Shown piece after piece: positions 44,224-52,473 of a stretch of DNA of 64,000 bases; position 1 is the stretch's first letter; each line of letters opens with the position of its first letter. Origin of the DNA: Nesterenkonia sp. PF2B19. GTDB taxonomy: Bacteria > Actinomycetota > Actinomycetes > Actinomycetales > Micrococcaceae. The stretch is taken from contig NZ_MDSS02000004.1 of NCBI RefSeq assembly GCF_001758425.2, positions 1 to 64,000 of the forward strand, in the 5' to 3' direction. A model generated the notes under the pieces. That model saw only the letters and a program-made list of their open reading frames with translations. It did not search any database and was not told the DNA's origin. Made by a program: the position numbers and the translations under genes.

Positions 44224-45696
44224 ATGACCGACTCCGCACCGGGCGTTCCGCTCACCCCTGACCTGGCCATCATCGGATCCGGCTCCGGCAACTCGCTCAT
44301 CACGCCGCACTGGGACGGCCGCCCGGTGGTGCTGGCCGACCGCGGTGTCGGCAGCACGGACGCCTTCGGCGGGACGTGTCTGAACGTGGGCTGCATCCCC
44401 ACCAAGATGTTCGTGCGCCCCGCCGCTTTGGCCCACAGCACCGAGGAGGCCGGCCGGCTCGGCGTGGACCTCCATCTCCGGGGTGCGGACTGGCCACAGA
44501 TCCGGGACCGGATCTTCGCCCGTGTGGACGCCATCTCGCGGGCTGGGCGGCACTACCGCGCTGAGGAGCTGGACCACGTCACCCTGCTGGAGCAACAGGT
44601 TCGCCTGACGGGCCCTCGCTCCTTCCTCGCCGAGGACGGCACCGAGGTCCGCGCCGAGCAGCTGGTGCTGGCCGCCGGATCCAGGCCGGTCCTCCCGGAG
44701 GTTCCCGGCGTCGACCTGCCTCAGGTCCACACCTCGGACTCGGTGATGCGCCTGGAGAGTCTGCCCTCCCGCGTGCTGATCGTCGGTGGGGGATACATCG
44801 CCTGCGAGTTCGCCGGGATCTTCTCCGGTCTCGGCAGCGAGGTCATCCAGGTCAACCGCAGCGTCGGTCTGATGTCCGCCCTGGACCCTGACCTGGCCAG
44901 CGCGTATTCGGCCGAGGCGGAGAAGAGCTGGACCGTGCTCTATGAGCGCACCCTGGGCGCGGTCGTCGCCCGCGATCCCGAGGGACGGGGCGAGCCGGCG
45001 GGGGCGACGGCCCAGCTGCTCACCGTCGACGGACGGCAGGAGGAGTACGACGTCGACATCGTCCTCATCGCGATCGGGCGTCGCCCCAACAGTGATCTGC
45101 TCGGCGCTGAGGAGGCGGGGCTGGACCTCCACGACGACGGGCGGATCGTCGTCGACGCCTGGCAGCGTGTGCTCGCCGGCGGGGAGCCCGTCGAGGGGCT
45201 CTACGCCCTGGGAGACCTCAGCTCGGCGGCTCAACTCAAACATGTGGCCAACCACGAGGCCCGGGTCGTGGCCCATAATCTGGAGAACCCGCACGACCTG
45301 CGGCCCTCGCGTCAGCACGCGGTCCCGGCCGCCGTCTTCTCCCACCCCGAACTGGCCCAGGTGGGGCTCACCGAGCCGCAGGCGGTCGAGCAGATCGGCG
45401 CCGAGCACGTCACGGTGAAGATCCAGCACTACGGCGACACCGCCTACGGATGGGCCATGGAGGACAGCACCGGCATCGTCAAGGTCATCGCCGACCGTCG
45501 TGACGGGACGCTGCTCGGCGGCCACGCCATGGGCTATCAGGCCTCCAACCTTCTGCAGCCGGTCATCCAGGCGATGAGCTTCGGACAGGACGCCCACAGC
45601 GCGGCCAGAGGGCAGTACTGGATCCACCCGGCGCTGATGGAGGTCACGGAGAACGCGCTGCTGGGACTCGACGTCCCGCCCAGCCGGCATCTCTGA
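44224..45696 (+). CDS. mtr: Mycothione reductase
   Basis: 490 residues, pyridine-nucleotide-disulfide oxidoreductase class I. It regenerates mycothiol from mycothione with NADPH, the actinobacterial counterpart of glutathione reductase. FAD binding is DLAIIGSGSGN, the redox pair is Cys52/Cys57 in GGTCLNVGCIPTK, the NADPH site is VLIVGGGYIACEFAG, and the catalytic His468 is in YWIHPALMEVTENALLGL. IGSGSGN rather than GxGxxG-A is typical of Mtr. A TAGGAT box ends 6 nt before the ATG, so the mRNA may be leaderless. A mycothiol-linked DsbA-like gene follows. Confidence 0.95.
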   Translation: MTDSAPGVPLTPDLAIIGSGSGNSLITPHWDGRPVVLADRGVGSTDAFGGTCLNVGCIPTKMFVRPAALAHSTEEAGRLGVDLHLRGADWPQIRDRIFARVDAISRAGRHYRAEELDHVTLLEQQVRLTGPRSFLAEDGTEVRAEQLVLAAGSRPVLPEVPGVDLPQVHTSDSVMRLESLPSRVLIVGGGYIACEFAGIFSGLGSEVIQVNRSVGLMSALDPDLASAYSAEAEKSWTVLYERTLGAVVARDPEGRGEPAGATAQLLTVDGRQEEYDVDIVLIAIGRRPNSDLLGAEEAGLDLHDDGRIVVDAWQRVLAGGEPVEGLYALGDLSSAAQLKHVANHEARVVAHNLENPHDLRPSRQHAVPAAVFSHPELAQVGLTEPQAVEQIGAEHVTVKIQHYGDTAYGWAMEDSTGIVKVIADRRDGTLLGGHAMGYQASNLLQPVIQAMSFGQDAHSAARGQYWIHPALMEVTENALLGLDVPPSRHL

Positions 45697-45846
45697 GCGG
45701 CTGGGCAGGGTGACGGCGTCGCCGGCTCTCCCTTGCCGCCGTGGGGAAGGAATGACCTGGACCACCCAGCAGTTGGGGATGGATGGAAGCGAGCCGCCGA
45801 CGGATGAAGCCGTCGCCGGTGACATCCCGTCAGAGAGGAGCCGAGC

Positions 45847-46449
45847 ATGGCTGAGCGCGTAGATTTCTGGTTCGACCCCCTGTGCCCCTTCGCCTGGGTC
45901 ACCTCCCGGTGGATCCGTGAGGTCGAACATGTCCGTGACGTCGAGGTCACCTGGAACGTCATGAGCCTGGGAGTGCTGAACGAGGACAAGAACCCTTCGC
46001 CGGCCGAGGATGAGGAGCAGCTGGCCCGCTGGATCCCCTCACGGGCTGCGACGGCCGTGCAGCTGGCCCACGGGCAGGAGGAGGTCGGTCGCTTCTACAC
46101 CGCGGTCGGCACCGAGATCCATGACAACGACAACAAGGACTTCGCGGAGGCGACCGCCAAGGCGCTGCGGGAGCTGGGCCTTGACGAGGCGCTCCTGGAG
46201 CAGGCGAAGACCGACGTCAACGACGAGCAGATGCGGGCCTCGCATGAGAAGGGCATCTCCCTGGTGGGCCAGGACGTCGGCACGCCGATCGTGGCCTTCC
46301 AGGGCACGGCGTTCTTCGGCCCGGTGATCACCCGGATTCCTCGGGGGGAAGAGGCTGGGACGCTGTTCGACGCCTCGGTGACGCTGGCCGGCTTCCCCTG
46401 GTTCTTCGAGCTCAAGCGCAGCCGCACCGAGCGTCCGGTGTTCGACTGA
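45847..46449 (+). CDS. Rv2466c-like DsbA-family protein with CPFA active site
   Basis: 200 residues, thioredoxin fold with helical insert. The start VDFWFDPLCPFAWVTSRWI and the end GTPIVAFQGTAFFGP ... RIPRGEEAG ... FELKRSRTERP follow mycothiol-dependent reductase Rv2466c closely. Rv2466c has Cys-Pro-Trp-Cys; here it is Cys13-Pro-Phe-Ala16, leaving one thiol, which suits a monothiol mechanism with mycothiol. ATG 45847 follows GAGAGGAG. Its position after mtr supports a mycothiol role. It is cytoplasmic, with no signal peptide. Confidence 0.9.
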   Translation: MAERVDFWFDPLCPFAWVTSRWIREVEHVRDVEVTWNVMSLGVLNEDKNPSPAEDEEQLARWIPSRAATAVQLAHGQEEVGRFYTAVGTEIHDNDNKDFAEATAKALRELGLDEALLEQAKTDVNDEQMRASHEKGISLVGQDVGTPIVAFQGTAFFGPVITRIPRGEEAGTLFDASVTLAGFPWFFELKRSRTERPVFD

Positions 46450-46530
46450 CGCCGTCGCCGGCCCGGCTGTGCGGCGTGACCTGACGGGCCCTGCCGCGCA
46501 GCCGGCGCGGCGGTCTGCCGCGGGAGGGCG

Positions 46531-47298
46531 TCAGCCCTTGCGGATGAGCTTGTGCTGGGCGGCCTGGGCCACCGGCCGGACCACGATCTGGTCCAGGTTG
46601 ATGTGGTGGGGCAGGTTCACCGCGTGGGCGATGACCTCCGCGACGTCCTCTGCCGTCAGGGGCTTCTCGACGCCGCGGTAGACCGCCTCGGCCGCCGCGG
46701 CGTCGCCGCGCAGCCGCTTGGCGGCGAACTCTTCGGTGTGCACGAGACCGGGAAGGACTTCGATCACGCGGATGTTGTGCTCGGCCTCCTCCAGACGTAG
46801 AGCGCCGGTGAGCGCATGCTGGCCGAACTTGGCGGCGTTGTATCCGCCGCCGCCCTCATAGGCGGTGATCCCCGCCGTCGATGTCAGGTTGAGCACGGTG
46901 CCCTCGCCGTGGGCGCGCAGCATCGGCAGGAACGCCTGGACCATGGTGAGGGTGCCGATGACGTTGGTCCGGTACATCCAGTCCCAGTCCTCCACCCGGC
47001 CGTCGCCGACCTTCTCGACGCCCAGAGCGCCGCCGGCATTGTTGACCAGCGTGTCGATGCCGCCCTCGGCGGTGACCTGGGCCAGGGCCTGCTGGACCTG
47101 CTCGGCGTCGGTGACGTCGCAGACGATCGGGATGATGCCTTCCTGCTCGGCGAGGTGCTCGAGCTTCTCCGCGCGTCGGGCGAGGGCGTAGACCTGCCAG
47201 CCGTCGGTGGTGAGGCGGTGCGCGGTGGCCGCACCGATGCCGGACGAGGCACCGGTGACGAGAGCTCTGCGGGGCTGTGCGGACTGCGTCTGAATCAT
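46531..47298 (-). CDS. Short-chain dehydrogenase/reductase
   Basis: 255 residues, classical SDR. The nucleotide-binding TGASSGIGAAT (about 15-25), NNAGGALG, and catalytic Tyr/Lys in GGGYNAAKFGQHAL, with an upstream Ser in LTSTAG, are all present. It is probably an NADP-dependent oxidoreductase, with LARRAEKLE typical of NADP users. Substrate unknown. A TAGGCT box (47310-47305, minus strand) ends 6 nt before the ATG, consistent with leaderless translation. It is divergent from valS. Confidence 0.92.
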   Translation of the reverse strand: MIQTQSAQPRRALVTGASSGIGAATAHRLTTDGWQVYALARRAEKLEHLAEQEGIIPIVCDVTDAEQVQQALAQVTAEGGIDTLVNNAGGALGVEKVGDGRVEDWDWMYRTNVIGTLTMVQAFLPMLRAHGEGTVLNLTSTAGITAYEGGGGYNAAKFGQHALTGALRLEEAEHNIRVIEVLPGLVHTEEFAAKRLRGDAAAAEAVYRGVEKPLTAEDVAEVIAHAVNLPHHINLDQIVVRPVAQAAQHKLIRKG

Positions 47299-47368
47299 GG
47301 GTCCAGCCTAGTGAGACACGCGTCAGGTCACCACGGTCCGCCCGCATGCTGAGATGGCCGATCTCGGC

Positions 47369-47404
47369 GGCGACCCGGACGGCGACCCGGACGGCGACCT
47401 CGAC
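47369..47404 (+). repeat. Three 12-bp tandem repeats upstream of valS
   Basis: The unit GGCGACCCGGAC is present twice exactly and once with changes. It lies in the 196-bp gap between the divergent SDR and valS starts, in the untranslated or upstream region of valS. No function is apparent. Confidence 0.7.
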
Positions 47405-47494
47405 GGGGCTCTCCGCACGTGGTGTCCTGGAGGGGCGGGCCCGGCCCCGGACGGTGGGCCGAATGCGGCCGGCGGACATGGAACAATGGCAGGC

Positions 47495-50173
47495 ATGGCT
47501 GAACAGAACTTGGGCACAGACTCGCCCGTCATCGAGACCGCACGTCCCGAGGCCGCAGCGACCGCGACGGCATCGGTGAAGACCCCGCAGGTCCCGGACC
47601 GTCCCGCGCTGGAAGGCTTGGAGGAGAAGCTCGGCGCCGCCTGGACCCAGGAACAGGTGTACCGGTTCGAGGAGGACACCGAGCGCTCCGCGGTCTACTC
47701 GATCGACACGCCGCCGCCCACCGCCTCCGGCTCCTTGCACGTGGGGCACATGTTCTCCTACACCCAGACCGACGTGCTGGCCCGCTTCCAGCGCATGCGC
47801 GGCAAGAACGTCTTCTACCCGCTGGGCTGGGACGACAACGGCCTGCCCACCGAGCGCCGGGTGCAGAACTACTACGGGGTCCGGTGCGACCCCTCCAAGC
47901 CCTACATCCCGGACTACGCGCCGCCGTCGAGCCCGGCGAAGAACCAGCGGGACTGGGACGTCATCTCCCGGCCCAACTTCATCGAGCTCTGCGAGAAGCT
48001 CACCGTCGAGGACGAGAAGGTCTTCGAGGACCTGTTCTCCCGCCTGGGCCTCTCCGTGGACTGGACCCAGACCTACCGCACCATCGACGACAGCACCCGG
48101 GCGATCTCCCAGCGCGCGTTCATCCGTGACGTCCAGAACGGCCACGCCTACACGGCACTGGCCCCGACGCTGTGGGACGTCACCTTCCGGACCGCCGTGG
48201 CGCAGGCGGAGCTGGAGGCCAAGGAGCGGCCCGGGGCCTACCACCGGTACCCGTTCTTCACCGGTCAGGGGGAGAAGGTCTTCATCGAGACCACCCGCCC
48301 GGAGCTGCTGCCCTCCTGCGTCGCACTCGTCGCGCACCCGGAGGACGAGCGGTACCAGCACCTGTTCGGCACCACCGTGACCTCGCCGCTGTTCGATGTC
48401 GCCGTCGAGGTCAAGGCCCACCAGCTGGCCGACCCGGAGAAGGGTTCCGGCATCGCGATGATCTGCACCTTCGGAGACATGACCGACGTGACCTGGTGGC
48501 GCGAGCTCCAGCTGCCGACCCGCACCGTCGTCGGCCGAGACGGCCGGCTCTCCCGCGAGACGCCGGAGTGGATCTCCTCGGAGCAGGGTCGCGCGCACTA
48601 CGAGCAGCTGGCCGGCAAGACCGTCCACTCTGCCAAGGAGGCCGTCGTGGAGCTGCTTCGCGAGGCCGGTCTGCTCGACGGCGAGCCGGAGAAGATCACG
48701 CACGCGGTGCACTTCTACGAGAAGGGCGACAAGCCGCTGGAGGTCGTGACCTCCCGGCAGTGGTACATCCGCAACGGCGGCCGCGATGCCGACCGGCGCG
48801 AGGCGCTGCTGCGCCGCGGCGCCGAGATCGACTGGCACCCCGCGTTCATGCGTTCCCGCTACGAGAACTGGGTGGAAGGGCTCAACGGCGACTGGCTGAT
48901 CTCCCGTCAGCGGTTCTTCGGCGTGCCGATCCCCGTCTGGTACCCGCTGGACGCCGAGGGAGAACCCGACTACGACCGTCCGATCCTGCCCGACGAGGCG
49001 CAGCTTCCGGTGGACCCCACCACGGACGTCGCTCCTGGATACGAGGAGTCCCAGCGCGGCCAGGCCGGAGGCTTCGTCGGAGAGGCCGACGTCCTCGACA
49101 CCTGGGCGACCTCCTCGCTGACGCCGCACATCGCCGGCCGGTGGAGCCACGACGACGAGTTCTTCGCCAAGGTGTTCCCGTTCGACCTGCGGCCCCAGGG
49201 GCACGACATCATCCGCACCTGGCTGTTCTCCTCCGTGGTGCGGGCCCATACCCTCAACGACTCCGCCCCGTGGACGGATGCCGCCATCTCCGGCTGGATC
49301 CTGGACCCGGACCGGAAGAAGATGTCCAAGTCCAAGGGCAACGTGGTCGTCCCCGACGACGTGCTGGAGCAGTTCGGCTCCGACGCGGTCCGCTATTGGG
49401 CGGCTTCGGCCAAGCTGGGCGCCGACACTGCCTATGAGGTCGCCCAGATGAAGATCGGCCGTCGTCTGGCGATCAAGCTGCTCAACGCCTCGAAGTTCGC
49501 ACTGAACCTCGGGGTCACCGAGGAGCACATCGTCACCCGAGGCGAGGACGCCGACGTGCTGGCCGAGCCGCTGGACCGGGCGCTCATCGCCGAGTTGCGC
49601 GAGGTGGTGGAGCAGGCGACCCACGCCTTCGAGGCCTATGACTACGCCCGTGCCCTGCAGCGGGTGGAGTCCTTCTTCTGGCGGTTCACCGACGACTACG
49701 TGGAACTGGTCAAGGACCGGGCCTACGGTGCCCGCGGCGATGAGGCCCAGGCCTCGGTCCGCGCCGCTCTGGCCACCACGCTGGATGCGGTGCTGCGGCT
49801 CTTCGCCCCGGTGCTGCCCTTCGCCACCGACGAGGTCTGGCGCTGGTGGCGCGAAGGCTCGGTGCACCGTGCCGCCTGGCCCAGCGCCGAGGCGCTGGAG
49901 TCCGTCCACGGCAACCCGGCGATCCTGCCTTCGGTGGCTGAGGTCCTGGCCGGACTGCGCCGCGCGAAGTCCGAGGCCAAGGTCAAGCAGCGCACCGAGG
50001 TGCTCTCGGCACGCGTCACGGGTCCGAACGAGGCGCTGAGCCACGTGGAGGCCGCTCTGGGCGACATCCGCGCCGCGACTCGCTCGCGTGCCCTGGAACT
50101 CGTGGGCCAGGGGGAGACCGTGCACGAGCTCACCGTCACCGAGGTGGAGCTGGCCGAGCCTGAGCAGGGCTGA
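47495..50173 (+). CDS. valS: Valyl-tRNA synthetase
   Basis: 892 residues, class Ia synthetase. The HIGH-type motif is HVGH (82-85, in SGSLHVGHMFSYTQ), and the KMSKS loop is KMSKSKGN from about 609. An editing (CP1) domain lies between, an anticodon-binding domain follows, and the C-terminal coiled coil is short. PLGWDDNGLPTERRVQNYYG is typical of the actinobacterial/archaeal-like subgroup, which has DNG where the common form has DHAG. ATG 47495 is the likely start; AACAAT ends 7 nt before it and may be a -10. Earlier ATGs in frame are poorly supported. Confidence 0.97.
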   Translation: MAEQNLGTDSPVIETARPEAAATATASVKTPQVPDRPALEGLEEKLGAAWTQEQVYRFEEDTERSAVYSIDTPPPTASGSLHVGHMFSYTQTDVLARFQRMRGKNVFYPLGWDDNGLPTERRVQNYYGVRCDPSKPYIPDYAPPSSPAKNQRDWDVISRPNFIELCEKLTVEDEKVFEDLFSRLGLSVDWTQTYRTIDDSTRAISQRAFIRDVQNGHAYTALAPTLWDVTFRTAVAQAELEAKERPGAYHRYPFFTGQGEKVFIETTRPELLPSCVALVAHPEDERYQHLFGTTVTSPLFDVAVEVKAHQLADPEKGSGIAMICTFGDMTDVTWWRELQLPTRTVVGRDGRLSRETPEWISSEQGRAHYEQLAGKTVHSAKEAVVELLREAGLLDGEPEKITHAVHFYEKGDKPLEVVTSRQWYIRNGGRDADRREALLRRGAEIDWHPAFMRSRYENWVEGLNGDWLISRQRFFGVPIPVWYPLDAEGEPDYDRPILPDEAQLPVDPTTDVAPGYEESQRGQAGGFVGEADVLDTWATSSLTPHIAGRWSHDDEFFAKVFPFDLRPQGHDIIRTWLFSSVVRAHTLNDSAPWTDAAISGWILDPDRKKMSKSKGNVVVPDDVLEQFGSDAVRYWAASAKLGADTAYEVAQMKIGRRLAIKLLNASKFALNLGVTEEHIVTRGEDADVLAEPLDRALIAELREVVEQATHAFEAYDYARALQRVESFFWRFTDDYVELVKDRAYGARGDEAQASVRAALATTLDAVLRLFAPVLPFATDEVWRWWREGSVHRAAWPSAEALESVHGNPAILPSVAEVLAGLRRAKSEAKVKQRTEVLSARVTGPNEALSHVEAALGDIRAATRSRALELVGQGETVHELTVTEVELAEPEQG

Positions 50174-50199
50174 GCCCCGCGCGCATGTCCGCCTCGTGA

Positions 50200-50264
50200 G
50201 ACGCCGCGGATCCGACGATGCCGACCCGACAGGATCGGGCATGCATCATCGGGTCCGCGGCGTC
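50200..50264 (+). terminator. Terminator after valS
   Basis: About 21-bp stem with three mismatches (GACGCCGCGGA... with ...TCCGCGGCGTC) around a 23-nt loop, starting 27 bp after the stop. Confidence 0.7.
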
Positions 50265-50335
50265 GTCGTCTTCCTAAGCTGATGAGGTCAGATCAACCGC
50301 AGCAGTCGGATCGAGGCGATCCGAAGGAGGAACGG

Positions 50336-51256
50336 ATGGACAGCTGGAACCGGGCGATCGCCCTCATCGAGGAGCAGATCGCCGACGGTACGCACCACCG
50401 CACCTCGGGGACGGTCGACGTCGCCCGGCTGGCACGAGCCACCCTGACCTCGGAGCATCACTTCCGCAGGATGTTCTCCGTGCTGGCCGGGATGCCGGTG
50501 TCCGAGTACGTGCGGCGCCGGCGTATGACCCTGGCCGCACCGGCGGTGCTGAGCGGGCAGGAGCCGCTGCAGGACATCGCCGTGCGCTTCGGGTACCGCT
50601 CGGCCGACGCCTTCAGCCGTGCCTTCCGCGCGGTCCACGGCGTCGGCCCCGTGGATGCCCGCAGAGCGGCCCCTCGCCTGCGATCGCAGCCCCCGCTGCG
50701 GTTCACCCTCTCCGTGGAAGGAACACAGCAGATGACCTATCGGATCGAGACCCTGGACGCCTTCACCCTGCTGGGCCGGCGGCGTCGTCTGCCGATCGTC
50801 CAGCAGGGACCGAACCCCGCGATGACAGCGTTCCTGGACGAGTTGGGCCAGAAGACGCTGGAGGACATCGCCGCGCTGTCCACCGGCAGGCCGCCCGGTG
50901 TGCTTGCCGTGTGCACCGCCTTCGAGGAGGAGCGCGAGGACGGCAGCACGTTCGACTACTGGCTGGCCGCCGCGACCCAGTCACCTCCCCCGGACGACGG
51001 CCGGCAGCCGGACCACGGGCCGCTTGAGTCGCTTGAGGTCGAGGCGCATCAGTGGCTGGTGCTCAGCTCCCAGGGCGTGGAGATCGAAGAGATCCAGCAG
51101 CTGTGGCCTCAGGCCTACGGGGAGTGGTTCCCCGCCAACCCGTACGAGCCGCTGGACGCCCCCGAGATGCTCGCCACGGTGCACGACGACGGCGGCGAGG
51201 AGGACCACATGGAGCTGTGGCTGGCGGTCCGCCCGACGGCGCAGAGCTCTGGCTGA
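50336..51256 (+). CDS. AraC-family regulator with GyrI-like effector domain
   Basis: 306 residues. The two AraC HTH motifs lie at about 10-110 (TVDVARLARATLTSEHHFRR and LQDIAVRFGYRSADAFSRAF). A GyrI/Rob-like ligand domain follows from residue 140 (MTYRIETLDAFTLLGRRRRL). This layout resembles regulators that sense lipophilic drugs. ATG 50336 follows AAGGAGG. The stop codon lies within the first copy of a 16-bp tandem repeat. The target genes are not evident; the MgtC gene converges with it. Confidence 0.9.
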   Translation: MDSWNRAIALIEEQIADGTHHRTSGTVDVARLARATLTSEHHFRRMFSVLAGMPVSEYVRRRRMTLAAPAVLSGQEPLQDIAVRFGYRSADAFSRAFRAVHGVGPVDARRAAPRLRSQPPLRFTLSVEGTQQMTYRIETLDAFTLLGRRRRLPIVQQGPNPAMTAFLDELGQKTLEDIAALSTGRPPGVLAVCTAFEEEREDGSTFDYWLAAATQSPPPDDGRQPDHGPLESLEVEAHQWLVLSSQGVEIEEIQQLWPQAYGEWFPANPYEPLDAPEMLATVHDDGGEEDHMELWLAVRPTAQSSG

Positions 51257-51294
51257 GCAGGACTCTGGCTGAGCAGGACTCTGGCTGAGCAGGG
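51247..51294 (+). repeat. Three 16-bp tandem repeats over the AraC stop codon
   Basis: The unit CTCTGGCTGAGCAGGA occurs three times in a row, the last with one changed base. Each unit carries a TGA, so the first copy ends the protein. The extra copies look like slippage duplication. Confidence 0.85.
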
Positions 51295-51353
51295 GGCGTC
51301 AGCCCAGGAAGGGGCCGGTCTGCAGGACGCCGAGCGTGATGCGGTCGAGCCTC

Positions 51354-52061
51354 TCAGTCGTGCTCCTCCTGCACCGAGCGCACCTCACGCACTCCGGAGA
51401 TCTCGGAGAGCGAGCGGAACAGCTCGTCCTCGCTGACGCCCTGATGCCGGGTGAAGCGCAGCGTGGCCTCCACGATGGCGCCGTCGTCGCCCTCGACATG
51501 CCGGGTGCGCGACAGAGCCGAGGCGTATCCGAGATCTGAGGCGCGGCCCAGCACGTCCCGCAGGACGCCGCGGCCGTCGAGGTAGCGCACCTGGAAGACG
51601 CGGCTGCGGCTGTGGTGAGGGAGCCTGCGCGCCACGACCGTGATCACTGTGACGGCCAGCAGGTACAGCACGACGGTCAGCGCGGCGATGACCGGCATGC
51701 CCGCTCCGCACGCCATGCCGACCGCGGCGGTGACCCAGATGGAGGCCGCCGTGGTGAGCCCCGAGACGATGTTCTGCCGCACGAAGATCACTCCGGCGCC
51801 CAGGAATCCGATGCCGGTGACGATCTGGGCCGCGATGCGGGACGGATCCAGGATCACCTCGTCGCCCAGCAGGGGAGCGAAGCCATAGGCGGACACCAGG
51901 GTGAACAGCGCCGAACCCAGGCCCACCAGGATATGGGTTCGGGCTCCGGCCGACTTCAGTCGGACCTCCCGTTCGATGCCGATCACCGCAGAGAGCACGA
52001 AGGCGCAGACCAGCAGCACGGCCTCGGTGGCCGCGGTCTCCGAGATCCAGATGATCTGCAC
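51354..52061 (-). CDS. MgtC/SapB-family membrane protein
   Basis: 235 residues. Four or five N-terminal helices hold the family core: VIGIEREVRLKSAGARTHIL, LVGLGSALFTLVSAYGF, RIAAQIVTGIGFLGAGVIFV and GLTTAASIWVTAAVGMACG. A soluble C-terminal ACT-like domain (about 150-235) follows. MgtC proteins are linked to magnesium homeostasis and growth at low Mg. GTG 52061 is chosen because GAGGAGG precedes it and the product begins VQIIWISET; the upstream part of the open frame is non-coding in character. The terminal residues reach 51354. Confidence 0.9.
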   Translation of the reverse strand: MQIIWISETAATEAVLLVCAFVLSAVIGIEREVRLKSAGARTHILVGLGSALFTLVSAYGFAPLLGDEVILDPSRIAAQIVTGIGFLGAGVIFVRQNIVSGLTTAASIWVTAAVGMACGAGMPVIAALTVVLYLLAVTVITVVARRLPHHSRSRVFQVRYLDGRGVLRDVLGRASDLGYASALSRTRHVEGDDGAIVEATLRFTRHQGVSEDELFRSLSEISGVREVRSVQEEHD

Positions 52062-52229
52062 GGCCCGCCTCCTCGCACCCGTCGATCCGGTCCGGTGACG
52101 TCGATGTCGTCCCGTGACAAGCCACCACGGTAGCCTCGGCCTCTCCGGCTCGGAAGGGATGGCCGCCGCCCGAGTGCAGGCGCGCTCCACGGTTCGGCGT
52201 CATGCCGGGGGATCCCGTAGAATATGGGC

Positions 52230-52473
52230 ATCAGCGACGACCCGGCCATCACCGGTGAGCTTCCGGCAGAACAGGTCCGCAGCGCGGGCCTCAGTAGATC
52301 CGGACGGGCAAGCCCGTCACAGCTGTCATGGAGAGGTCCGCTGAGCGGTCCCGGCGCCGAGGCGCCGCGGCCGACGGCGGACAAGCGAGGTGGTACCGCG
52401 TCCGGCCCGGCCGAGGCGTCCTTGCGGAAGAACGAGACGCCCACCAGTTCTTGAGCACCCAGGACGGACCTCC
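52230..52473 (+). promoter_or_regulatory. Isoleucine T-box riboswitch (ultrashort Stem I) of ileS
   Basis: Transcription probably starts near 52230 after TAGAAT (52218-52223). A short Stem I carries the Ile specifier ATC (52248-52250) in CCGGCCATCACCGG. The conserved T-box AGGTGGTACCGCG is at 52388-52400. The leader ends at the ileS Shine-Dalgarno region and no T-run terminator is seen, so control is probably translational: uncharged tRNA-Ile frees the ribosome site. It matches the actinobacterial ileS T-box class known from Mycobacterium and Nocardia. Confidence 0.93.
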
